Below the pieces are notes generated by a model that was given only the letters and a program-made list of their open reading frames with translations, did not search any database and was not told the origin of the DNA. The translations under genes were made by a program, and so were the position numbers. DNA of 8,350 nucleotides from NCBI GenBank assembly GCA_002366755.1, contig DFBV01000114.1, positions 6,570-14,919 on the forward strand. Direction: 5' to 3'. Each line of letters begins with the position of its first letter. Within the stretch, counting starts at the first letter, position 1. Shown in pieces: positions 1-4,733 of the stretch. Origin of the DNA: Anaerolineales bacterium UBA3071 (GTDB taxonomy: Bacteria > Chloroflexota > Anaerolineae > UBA3071).

Positions 1-148
1 TCTGACTAGCCGGTGTCGCTGCTCTGCTGCTTCTCAGGTCTGCTGTCTCGCATGGTCCTCTCCGTTACGCTCATCAATCAATGGCAGACAGATGGGTGCT
101 TCCCCCGGCGTTAGCGCCAGCGCTCCCGCCCGCTCACGTCTACACCTA
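1..148. other. Window edge with no supported gene
   Basis: This stretch lies downstream of the leftward gene ending at 149. The only translatable item with a ribosome-binding site is a minus-strand ATG at 53 preceded by GGAGAGG, but its frame stops after 15 codons at 6-8. No terminator with a T-tract, tRNA or repeat was seen. A next leftward gene may begin beyond the window. Confidence 0.5.
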
Positions 149-514
149 TCAGCGCATGTGACGTGAGAGAAGTTGCTCAAGCTGACCTGCGTCAATGGGC
201 GAGACGACGATGTCGTTGCCGCTCTCCTCAACGAAAGCCTTCACATTCTCAGGCAGCTCGCCGTCCGCGAGGAAGATCATGTGCTTCTTCAGATTTGGGT
301 GGCGCTTGGAGACCTGCGAGCACAGCCACTGCACGTCATGATCCTGCAGACAGGGATTGACGATCAGAACATCGATGCGGTGGAAACCCAACAGCGCCAG
401 CGCGTCATCCGCACGACGGGCCATGTGGGCCATGTACTCCTGGGCGCAGAGCATGTTGCGCAACCGGCTGGCTGCCATCAAATCCTGACAAACTACTAGA
501 ATCCGACCCTTCAT
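149..514 (-). CDS. Degenerate receiver-domain (CheY-like) protein
   Basis: A 121-residue single-domain protein with the alternating hydrophobic strand and helix pattern of a response-regulator receiver: a first strand RILVV (residues 4-8), a central strand DVLIVN (48-53) followed by a loop, a strand MIFLAD (79-84), and an ending DIVVSPIDAGQLEQLL. The phosphorylation chemistry appears lost. The usual acidic pair after the first strand reads Cys-Gln-Asp (9-11), the phospho-acceptor Asp position is Asn53, the conserved Thr/Ser is Ala83, and the conserved Lys before Pro is Ser105. I therefore infer a pseudo-receiver acting by protein contacts, not phosphotransfer. The start at 514 is chosen over an upstream in-frame start because GAGAGGAG sits just before it. 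It is the last gene of the leftward run, 26 nt after the BON gene. No output domain is present, so its partner is unknown. Confidence 0.72.
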   Translation of the reverse strand: MKGRILVVCQDLMAASRLRNMLCAQEYMAHMARRADDALALLGFHRIDVLIVNPCLQDHDVQWLCSQVSKRHPNLKKHMIFLADGELPENVKAFVEESGNDIVVSPIDAGQLEQLLSRHMR

Positions 515-540
515 GTTCTCCTCTCTCCGCCATGCAGGCG

Positions 541-840
541 TCACGCCTCGTCTGATGAGCGAATGCTTTCCGACCTTCCAACAACATGCCGAACGTCGCT
601 CTCCACCTTCAATTCGTTGAAGACACCCAGCACCCCAGGCACGCTGACCACTACCCCTGCCGCCAGCAGCCTCTGTCGCCGTGTGCGGACCCTCCCTCGC
701 AGGAGCACCACACCGGCCTTCACTTCCACGCTCGGTGCGGTGATCTGCAATCGAGCGTGCTTCAGGAGACGTACTTTGACGGTGGCCGCCAGGTGGCGGT
801 CACGCGGCCGACGTGGTAGCCTCTGCAATATGAGCATCAC
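541..840 (-). CDS. BON-domain protein
   Basis: A 99-residue protein resembling a single BON domain (the OsmY/nodulation fold). The core reads as a helix with VKVRLLKHARL, a strand ITAPSVEVKAGVVLLRGRV, a helix TRRQRLLAAGVVVSV, and PGVLGVFNELKVES. The V-x-L-x-G-x-V turn and the closing PGV-x-x-V-x-N-x-L pattern are the family hallmarks. BON domains are known to bind phospholipid or other hydrophobic surfaces and often occur in stress-protection proteins. I see no signal peptide or membrane segment, so a cytoplasmic role is more likely than a periplasmic OsmY role. The GTG at 840 is chosen because the GAGGAAG formed by the last codons of rpmI lies 8 nt upstream; ATG at 837 is the alternative. 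The gap to the rpmI stop is only 5 nt, so the two genes are probably cotranscribed and translationally linked. Confidence 0.72.
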   Translation of the reverse strand: MMLILQRLPRRPRDRHLAATVKVRLLKHARLQITAPSVEVKAGVVLLRGRVRTRRQRLLAAGVVVSVPGVLGVFNELKVESDVRHVVGRSESIRSSDEA

Positions 841-845
841 GCAGT

Positions 846-1052
846 CTACTTCCTCTTCCGCAAGCCCAGCAGGCGCCGTACCCGCTTCTGGTCTGTCTTG
901 GACAGGGGATGATCCTTGTCAAAGGAACGGCGGACCCGCTTAGATTTGTTGCGGCGCAGGTGCGTGCTGCACTGCTTGCGCCGCAGCAGCTTTCCCGTGC
1001 CGGTAATCTTGAACCGTTTGGCCGTCGCCTTGTGTGTCTTCATCTTCGGCAT
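846..1052 (-). CDS. rpmI: 50S ribosomal protein L35
   Basis: A 68-residue, very basic protein with the classic L35 opening MPKMKTHKATAKRFKITGTG, then GKLLRRK, a cluster containing THLRRNKSKRVRR, and a C-terminal LSKTDQKRVRRLLG. Length and charge match the family (about 64-68 residues). It is a structural protein of the large ribosomal subunit. ATG at 1052 is chosen over the in-frame TTG at 1058 because GGGAGGTGA lies 7 nt before it. L35 is normally encoded in infC-rpmI-rplT, and neither partner is next to it here: upstream is a TraR-like gene (46-nt gap) and downstream a BON gene (5-nt gap). Confidence 0.95.
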   Translation of the reverse strand: MPKMKTHKATAKRFKITGTGKLLRRKQCSTHLRRNKSKRVRRSFDKDHPLSKTDQKRVRRLLGLRKRK

Positions 1053-1071
1053 GATCAAGTCACCTCCCTTT

Positions 1072-1099
1072 CACTTGCCTCTATTCATGTGCCTCTATT
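1072..1099. repeat. Imperfect 14-bp tandem repeat before rpmI
   Basis: Two adjacent 14-bp units, CACTTGCCTCTATT (1072-1085) and CATGTGCCTCTATT (1086-1099) on the plus strand, match at 12 of 14 positions. On the coding (minus) strand they fill most of the gap between the TraR-like stop and the rpmI ribosome-binding site, and each carries an AGAGG that resembles a Shine-Dalgarno core. This could be a local slippage duplication or a small control element. Confidence 0.6.
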
Positions 1100-1467
1100 T
1101 ACTTCTGGATCGCGCCATGAGCACCGTCCGCAGATCGGAACGCCGGGTCTGAGGTGGCCGCTCGCGCGCAAGATACGCACAGCGTCGTGGTGGGCAGGAT
1201 ATCCAGCCGCTCAGGGCTAATCGGCCTAGCGCAACGCTCACAGCTCCCGTAGGCCCCCTCACGCTCTCTGGCCAGCGCCTCCCGCAAGGCGTCGATGCGC
1301 GCCATGACCCTCTTCCTGCGCGCAAGCTCCATCTCCCATGAATAGGCGCGTGGGTTGCCCTTGCCGGGGCCGAACTCCGGCCTCTGCTCCAGCCGCTGAT
1401 CCAGCTTCTGCAGCTCCCCTTCGGCTTCCCGCAGGTCAGCCTGTAGTCTCTCTCTTGCTGAACCCAT
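1099..1467 (-). CDS. TraR/DksA-type zinc-finger protein
   Basis: A 122-residue protein with an N-terminal charged helical region likely to form a coiled coil (about residues 2-30 and 44-72) and a four-cysteine zinc finger: CERC (Cys76, Cys79), a 17-residue spacer with RPISPERLDILPTT, then CVSC (Cys97, Cys100). This layout is that of the DksA/TraR C4-type family. Members insert a coiled coil into the secondary channel of RNA polymerase and change promoter output, often with ppGpp. Whether this one binds polymerase is inference; I do not see the acidic DxxDxA tip motif of DksA. ATG at 1467 is preferred to in-frame TTG (1491) and GTG (1479) because AGAGGTGA is positioned 8 nt before it. It sits between carD and rpmI in the leftward run. 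Confidence 0.85.
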   Translation of the reverse strand: MGSARERLQADLREAEGELQKLDQRLEQRPEFGPGKGNPRAYSWEMELARRKRVMARIDALREALAREREGAYGSCERCARPISPERLDILPTTTLCVSCARAATSDPAFRSADGAHGAIQK

Positions 1468-1566
1468 CTCCCAACTCACCTCTTTCTCCAATCATCCCAG
1501 GTAGGTCAGTACACTATCCTCTATTGTCATGAGGAGAGTTCCCAACTCGGTACAACGACAGATACC

Positions 1567-2196
1567 TCACTTGGAGCTCAGTCCCAAGACCCGAGCAGCA
1601 TTGTTTCTGAGCGAATCCAACAGGCCTTGCTGCCCCTTCTGTGCGCCAAGCGACTGATCGGCTCGGGCAGTGACTTGTCTCTTGGATGCTTCCTGATCAG
1701 CCTCGCTGGCCAGGGCAGCCGCCAGAGCGGCTTCAATTACCTCGTGGACATGGGTGACTTCACTGTCAGTGGCGAGCGCTATCTCGTCCGCCAGCAATTC
1801 CCGCCCCTCGGCCAGTTGATGTTTGTCCTTCTTCGTGAGATAGGCGCGCTGCTCGTGCCAGGAAAGATCCCGTACCCCTTCGGCTATCTGAATCGCGCGC
1901 CCACTCCTGAGCTTCTCGTGGATGCCCTCCTGACGCTCCTTATAATCGTCCGGCAACCGCCGTGGCCTCCCGCTTAGGACATCTAGCACGCGGTCAAGCC
2001 TCGACGGGGATACGACCGGTCGCACGCCCAGATCCTCCGTCTTCTCCATGGGAACGTGCATGGTCAGTCCACCGGAGGGTATCTCGATCACGTAGTACTG
2101 ACGGAACCCATCCACGAGCTCGCGCTGCTCTACACCTGTGACAATGCCTACGCCCCGGTTGGGGTACATCACCTTGTCGCCCACTGAGTATTCCAT
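1567..2196 (-). CDS. carD: CarD-family transcriptional regulator (CdnL-like)
   Basis: A 209-residue CarD_CdnL_TRCF protein. The N-terminal RNA-polymerase interaction domain begins MEYSVGDKVMYPNRGVGIV and continues through YYVIEIPSGGLTMHVPMEK and a VG/GVR-type turn (about residues 1-62). The helical C-terminal DNA-binding domain follows, with LDRVLDVLSG, EKLRSGRAIQIAEGVRDL and ELLADEIALATDSE. CarD is known to bind the RNA polymerase beta subunit and stabilise open promoter complexes. Compared with Mycobacterium CarD (about 160 residues) there is an extra Ala/Gln-rich tail of roughly 45 residues. The conserved Trp that touches the upstream edge of the -10 element aligns with Tyr in the segment LPDDYKER, if the alignment is ungapped. 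The start at 2196 follows GAGGAGGAG; the longer frame up to 2265 would overlap that site. It is downstream of rpsU by 90 nt. Confidence 0.92.
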   Translation of the reverse strand: MEYSVGDKVMYPNRGVGIVTGVEQRELVDGFRQYYVIEIPSGGLTMHVPMEKTEDLGVRPVVSPSRLDRVLDVLSGRPRRLPDDYKERQEGIHEKLRSGRAIQIAEGVRDLSWHEQRAYLTKKDKHQLAEGRELLADEIALATDSEVTHVHEVIEAALAAALASEADQEASKRQVTARADQSLGAQKGQQGLLDSLRNNAARVLGLSSK

Positions 2197-2286
2197 GCGC
2201 TCCTCCTCGATCATCAATCTGTTTCTTATGTATGAGAACGAGACCTGGCCGATGCGCAGTGCCACACGATTCCGGTTGCCGCAGGC

Positions 2287-2502
2287 TCAGTAGCGCCGGC
2301 GTTGCTGGCGGTTTTGTCGCTTCCGCTCGCGCCGCCGCGCCCGGCGAATCGCCTTGCGGCGCTTGATGCGCCTGACGTCGCTGGGCTTCGTATACCAGCG
2401 CTTTCGCCGTACTGTGGCCAAAATGCGTGATCTCTGCACTGACTTCCTGAAACGCCTCAGTAGCTTCTCCGGCGATTCCCCAGGTCTCAACGTCACAGTC
2501 AT
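2287..2502 (-). CDS. rpsU: 30S ribosomal protein S21
   Basis: A 71-residue protein matching bS21: TVTLRPGESPEKLLRRFRK at the start (families typically show V..GE..E.ALRRFKR), then a middle containing RRKRWYTKPSDVRR and an extremely basic Arg/Lys tail from about residue 46. S21 sits on the 30S platform near the anti-Shine-Dalgarno end of 16S rRNA and assists translation initiation. A GGAGGTG lies about 10 nt before the ATG. It lies 63 nt downstream of an S1-domain gene, which pairs two proteins connected with mRNA binding at initiation. Confidence 0.94.
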   Translation of the reverse strand: MTVTLRPGESPEKLLRRFRKSVQRSRILATVRRKRWYTKPSDVRRIKRRKAIRRARRRERKRQNRQQRRRY

Positions 2503-2537
2503 CTGATCTCACCACCTCCGTTTCCTACTCCTATTCG

Positions 2538-2558
2538 TGCTTGCCCAAACAGCAAGCA
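2538..2558 (-). other. Stem-loop between S1-domain gene and rpsU
   Basis: A perfect inverted repeat with 7-bp arms, TGCTTGC (2538-2544) and GCAAGCA (2552-2558), separated by 7 nt. It falls just after the S1-domain stop and before the rpsU ribosome-binding site. There is no U-run after it on the transcribed strand, so it is more likely an RNA-processing, attenuation or stability hairpin than an intrinsic terminator. Confidence 0.5.
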
Positions 2559-2565
2559 AGAGCTA

Positions 2566-3298
2566 TCAAGCTGGCATGGTAACCAACTCCGCCAACACGC
2601 AGTCGGCCGTCTCTGCTTCATCCGCAACCTCCTCGTACACTGCGATTCCCTGCAACTCCAAAGCCTCGCCTGCCGCCGCCTCGTCCAGCATTCCTACATC
2701 AGAAGACGCTTCGATCCACTGCGGGGCATCTTTCAGGCTGAGGGCGATGCGTTGCCGGTCCAGATCGATGTGCAGGATGCGCACTGTCGCGACGTCCCCG
2801 ATGGATACTACATCGCGAGGATCCTCCACGAATTCACGAGACAACTGGCTGACGTGTATCAACCCTTCGATCCCCGGCTCCAACTCGGCGAAGGCACCGT
2901 AGCGGACCACGTGCACGATGGTTACCTCCACCAACTGACCTGGATAGTAGCGGGACTGGGCATCCTCCCAGGGGTCGCATGGAGAAAACCAGGTCGCCGT
3001 GCCGGTCCCTGACCCTCTCGACGAATACCGGCACTTCGTACCCGATTTGAAGATGGCCCAGGCTCTCGTGATCCAGCCTCTCCAAGTCGTCCGCCGGCAC
3101 GAGCCCATCGCGCTTCACACCGATGTTCACTGTCACAGCTCTCGGCCTGACCTGCAGGATGGTACCGGTGACGATATCGCCCCGCCGCGGCCGCTCGTAT
3201 CCATACCCCTCTTGCCAGTACCGTTGCCACAACGCAGATTGCTCTTCTGCGCCTGCCTCGCCCCTTGTCGAGTACCTCACTACCACGTCTGACGTCAT
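2566..3298 (-). pseudogene. Two-domain S1 RNA-binding protein, one-base frameshift
   Basis: Two overlapping minus-strand frames together encode one S1-domain protein of about 243 residues. The first frame runs from ATG 3298 (GGAGG 5 nt upstream) and gives a short N-terminal part plus S1 domain 1: RRGDIVTGTILQV, VTVNIGVKRDGLVPADD, VPVFVERVRDRHGDLVFSM. It would then stop at 2834. The second frame carries S1 domain 2: YPGQLVEVTIVHVV, RYGAFAELEPGIEGLIHVSQ, VATVRILHIDLDRQRIALSLK, and an acidic tail ending at 2566. The join is a run of four G on the plus strand (2971-2974; CCCC in the mRNA sense). Removing one base gives a continuous SMRP-WEDAQ reading. Either the read has an indel or the gene is truly broken after domain 1. 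S1 domains bind single-stranded RNA. The protein is too short for ribosomal S1, and its role is unknown. Confidence 0.82.
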
Positions 3299-3321
3299 GC
3301 CGTCCTCCATCACCATCACTG

Positions 3322-3352
3322 AGCCTAGTCCCGTTCACAAGCGTGCTGTCAA
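3322..3352 (-). promoter_or_regulatory. Weak candidate promoter for the S1-domain gene
   Basis: On the minus strand a perfect TTGACA (3352-3347) is followed after 19 nt by TAGGCT (3327-3322), 23 nt before the S1-gene ATG. The -35 is ideal, but the -10 is poor and the spacing is long, so this is only a candidate. Confidence 0.25.
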
Positions 3353-3369
3353 TGCACTGTCGGTGATGA

Positions 3370-3387
3370 GGCTGTGCTCCCACAGCC
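3370..3387. other. Perfect 7-bp hairpin with 4-nt loop
   Basis: GGCTGTG (3370-3376) and CACAGCC (3381-3387) flank a CTCC loop (GGAG on the minus strand). It lies about 70 nt upstream of the S1-domain start codon and just upstream of the candidate promoter. The GGAG in the loop resembles a Shine-Dalgarno core but no gene follows it closely. Confidence 0.45.
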
Positions 3388-3409
3388 AATCGACACCTTT
3401 CCCCCAGGC

Positions 3410-3459
3410 AAAACAAAAGAGATCCCGCCGGGCCCACTCCGAGCCACAACCGAGATCTC
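3410..3459 (-). terminator. Candidate intrinsic terminator, leftward
   Basis: On the minus strand GAGATC (3459-3454) can pair with GATCTC (3424-3419), with some further G-C and G-U pairs inside. It is followed directly by a T-rich tract, TTTTGTTTT (3418-3410). It would end transcripts coming from the recombinase gene or from an unrecognised RNA in the gap. The long apical part is irregular, so confidence is modest. Confidence 0.35.
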
Positions 3460-3621
3460 CATCGCAACAAGCAATGACCGCGAGATTTCCTGCCTGCCTG
3501 CGGGCTAGTTCTCGCTCATCGTTCGGCAGCGACTTGCTGCCTGATCAAGCCTGCAATCTCGTTACGATACAGGTGAGGCCGGCTGTCTACCCGAAGGCCT
3601 AACAAAGCCCGCTTCCAAGCT

Positions 3622-3656
3622 ACTTGCGGCCGGGCAGGGAAGCCCGGGCCGCAGGT
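3622..3656. other. Strong GC hairpin after the recombinase gene
   Basis: GCGGCCGGGC (3626-3635) pairs with GCCCGGGCCGC (3642-3652) with one bulged base. The stem extends through 3622-3625 and 3653-3656, giving about 14 base pairs around a 6-nt loop. It begins 22 nt past the recombinase stop on the minus strand. Only a weak T-containing stretch follows, so it may stabilise or process the 3' end instead of acting as a textbook terminator. Confidence 0.5.
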
Positions 3657-3678
3657 CCTTGGTAGGTCCAGGCCCCGG

Positions 3679-4587
3679 CTACCTGCTGGCGCTCGGGGAA
3701 GGCCTCTCAAAAACCTCCGTTGATGACCCCTCTGCGGAGGGAGGGGAGATGTACCTCAAGGCCGCTTCGGGCCTCCTGTGACCCAGTCGCTCGGTCAGAA
3801 GGTGCAGATCTCTGGTATCCTGCCACAGAGATCTGGCGTATGTGTCTCGAAGTACTCTGGCAGAGACATCCAGGCCAGCTGCCTTTCCCAGGCTGGCCAC
3901 GACTTGCTGTACCGATCGAATCGACAAGGGCCTGCCTTCCCTTGTCAGGAAGAGATGCGAAGCCTCCGCAGGACGAGGCTGAGCTAGATGCGCGTCCAGA
4001 GCACGCCGAGTTGCCCGATTCAGCGGAATTCGACGTCCTAGTCGCTTGCCTTGAGCGCACACAGTCAGGGTGCCGCCTTCTTCGTCCAGGTCCAGATCTG
4101 CCAGCCGAAGGTCGACCATCTCGCTAGCTCGTACTCCGGTCTGCAACAGCAACTGCAGCATAGCGTAGTCCCGGACTGCGTTGCGCGAGCGTCGTTCCTC
4201 GGCGATCTTCAGCAACTGTTCGATCGCCGATTCGGTCAAGGCCCTAAGAGTTGCCACGCCAGAGCCTTCCAGCAATCGTACGCCTTGCGCAGGGTTGCTA
4301 TCCCATAGCCCGGCCATCACGACGAAGCGCCCAAACTTGCGCACGCTCTGCAGATACCGGTTGATGCTCGCCGGCGATCGCCCCAATGTGGCGCTCAGGT
4401 ACTGCTTATAGGCTTCCACATCGCTGGAAGAGAAACCGTCGGGGGGCCTCTCTTGCCCAGCACGCTCCGCCAGCCAGCGCGAGAAACAGCGTAAATCACG
4501 CAGGTACCCGGCAACACTGTTCCGTGCCAACCCAGACTGCTGGAGATGCGCTTCGAACAGCGCCAGCACGTCGCTTCTGACCGCCAT
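3679..4587 (-). CDS. XerC/XerD-type tyrosine recombinase
   Basis: A 302-residue protein, the normal size for XerC/D (about 298). The N-terminal SAM-like core-binding domain (about 1-105) has the pattern AHLQQSGLARNSVAGYLRDL, ending SNPAQGV. The catalytic domain (about 115-302) shows Arg153 in TGVRASE, Lys181 in the GKRLGRRIPL hairpin, Arg247 in VLRDTYAR, His270 in LGHRRPE and nucleophile Tyr279 in RYISP. The His of the usual HxxR box is Arg244. The family cuts and rejoins DNA at short paired sites and resolves chromosome dimers or integrates elements. The frame stays open to 4728, but a strong promoter at 4640-4668 lies inside that extension, so ATG 4587 is chosen. Its ribosome-binding site is poor (GAGG only 2 nt away). 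A dif-like site lies 23 nt upstream. Confidence 0.88.
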   Translation of the reverse strand: MAVRSDVLALFEAHLQQSGLARNSVAGYLRDLRCFSRWLAERAGQERPPDGFSSSDVEAYKQYLSATLGRSPASINRYLQSVRKFGRFVVMAGLWDSNPAQGVRLLEGSGVATLRALTESAIEQLLKIAEERRSRNAVRDYAMLQLLLQTGVRASEMVDLRLADLDLDEEGGTLTVCAQGKRLGRRIPLNRATRRALDAHLAQPRPAEASHLFLTREGRPLSIRSVQQVVASLGKAAGLDVSARVLRDTYARSLWQDTRDLHLLTERLGHRRPEAALRYISPPSAEGSSTEVFERPSPSASR

Positions 4588-4610
4588 CGCCTCACTCGCG
4601 GGATTAGGAT

Positions 4611-4638
4611 ATTGCGCGTAAACTTCCTTATGCGCAAT
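4611..4638. other. dif-like Xer recombination site
   Basis: A 28-bp site with the 11-6-11 layout of Xer sites: left arm ATTGCGCGTAA (4611-4621), central ACTTCC (4622-4627), right arm TTATGCGCAAT (4628-4638). The arms are inverted copies of each other at 10 of 11 positions. Against E. coli dif (recalled, arms GGTGCGCATAA and TTATGTTAAAT) each arm matches at 8 of 11, including the conserved inner TAA and TTATG. It lies 23 nt upstream of the recombinase start codon and overlaps the predicted transcription start of that gene. Near-identical arms suit a single recombinase binding both halves. A simple repressor operator is the alternative. Confidence 0.6.
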
Positions 4639-4639
4639 T

Positions 4640-4668
4640 AGTATACCACAAACTCGCATAGATGTCAA
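4640..4668 (-). promoter_or_regulatory. Strong sigma70-type promoter for the recombinase
   Basis: On the minus strand TTGACA (4668-4663), a 17-nt spacer and TATACT (4645-4640), with TGG immediately before the -10 giving an extended -10. The predicted start is near 4633, inside the dif-like site, and the leader to the ATG at 4587 is about 46 nt. The match to the housekeeping consensus is close to ideal. Confidence 0.75.
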
Positions 4669-4675
4669 CTTGACA
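4663..4675. promoter_or_regulatory. Palindrome formed by two back-to-back -35 boxes
   Basis: TGTCAA, a single C, then TTGACA make a perfect 13-bp inverted repeat. The left half is the -35 of the recombinase promoter read leftward, and the right half is the -35 of the pstS promoter read rightward. Two RNA polymerases could not occupy both at once, so the promoters should compete, and a dimeric regulator binding the palindrome would affect both. Confidence 0.7.
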
Positions 4676-4697
4676 CATGCGTCATATCTGATACAAT
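4670..4697 (+). promoter_or_regulatory. Strong sigma70-type promoter for the pst operon
   Basis: TTGACA (4670-4675), a 16-nt spacer and TACAAT (4692-4697), with TG at 4689-4690 giving an extended -10. The predicted start is near 4704, leaving a leader of about 30 nt before the pstS GTG. A near-consensus -35 is unusual for a strictly PhoB-activated pst promoter. I did not find regularly spaced Pho-box repeats. Confidence 0.72.
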
Positions 4698-4733
4698 CCA
4701 GACGATCATTGTCAGCGAGGTGAGTCAAAGGCC

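Larger units (their letters stand above)
3299..3678. other. Hairpin-rich intergenic region without a convincing gene
   Basis: This 380-nt gap lies between the recombinase stop and the start of the S1-domain gene, both leftward. It contains a very strong GC stem (3622-3656), a clean tetraloop hairpin (3370-3387), a terminator-like stem and T-tract (3410-3459, minus) and a short CCTG/TGCC run near 3489-3501. A minus-strand frame is open from 3544 to 3335 (69 codons) but has no ATG or GTG and no placed ribosome-binding site. I compared it by eye with 6S RNA, RNase P RNA, SRP RNA and tmRNA and recognised none of their conserved cores. A structured leader or small RNA is possible. Confidence 0.4.

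Noticed and set aside
6..53. 15-codon minus-strand ORF with a good GGAGAGG ribosome-binding site
   Set aside because: It is too short, has no recognisable peptide and lies at the window edge. I noted the site but did not call a gene.
34..231. 65-codon minus-strand frame overlapping the receiver-like gene
   Set aside because: Its 5' half overlaps the 3' end of the receiver-like gene in another frame, it has no ribosome-binding site, and its composition (Arg, Ser, Thr, Ala) is that of a shadow frame.
3335..3544. 69-codon open minus-strand frame rich in Trp and Cys
   Set aside because: It has no ATG or GTG, TTG occurs only at the very end, and no ribosome-binding site or recognisable family was seen. 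It could be a decayed C-terminus but is more likely chance.
3123..3602. 159-codon plus-strand frame opposite the S1-domain gene
   Set aside because: It is antisense to a clear S1-domain coding frame and its composition (Ser, Pro, Arg, Thr) is typical of a shadow.
3516..3710. 64-codon minus-strand frame beginning inside the recombinase 3' end
   Set aside because: The only start lies within the recombinase gene in another frame, and the frame runs through the strong hairpin. Its last 20 or so codons look protein-like, but nothing supports expression.
3500..3720. 6S RNA, RNase P, SRP or tmRNA in the gap after the recombinase
   Set aside because: Strong hairpins are present, but I could not find the conserved cores of these RNAs by eye. 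A covariance-model search would decide.
4663..4733. Possible Pho box (GTCA repeats) upstream of pstS
   Set aside because: GTCA words occur but not at the regular 11-bp spacing of PhoB sites, and the promoter is near consensus without an activator.
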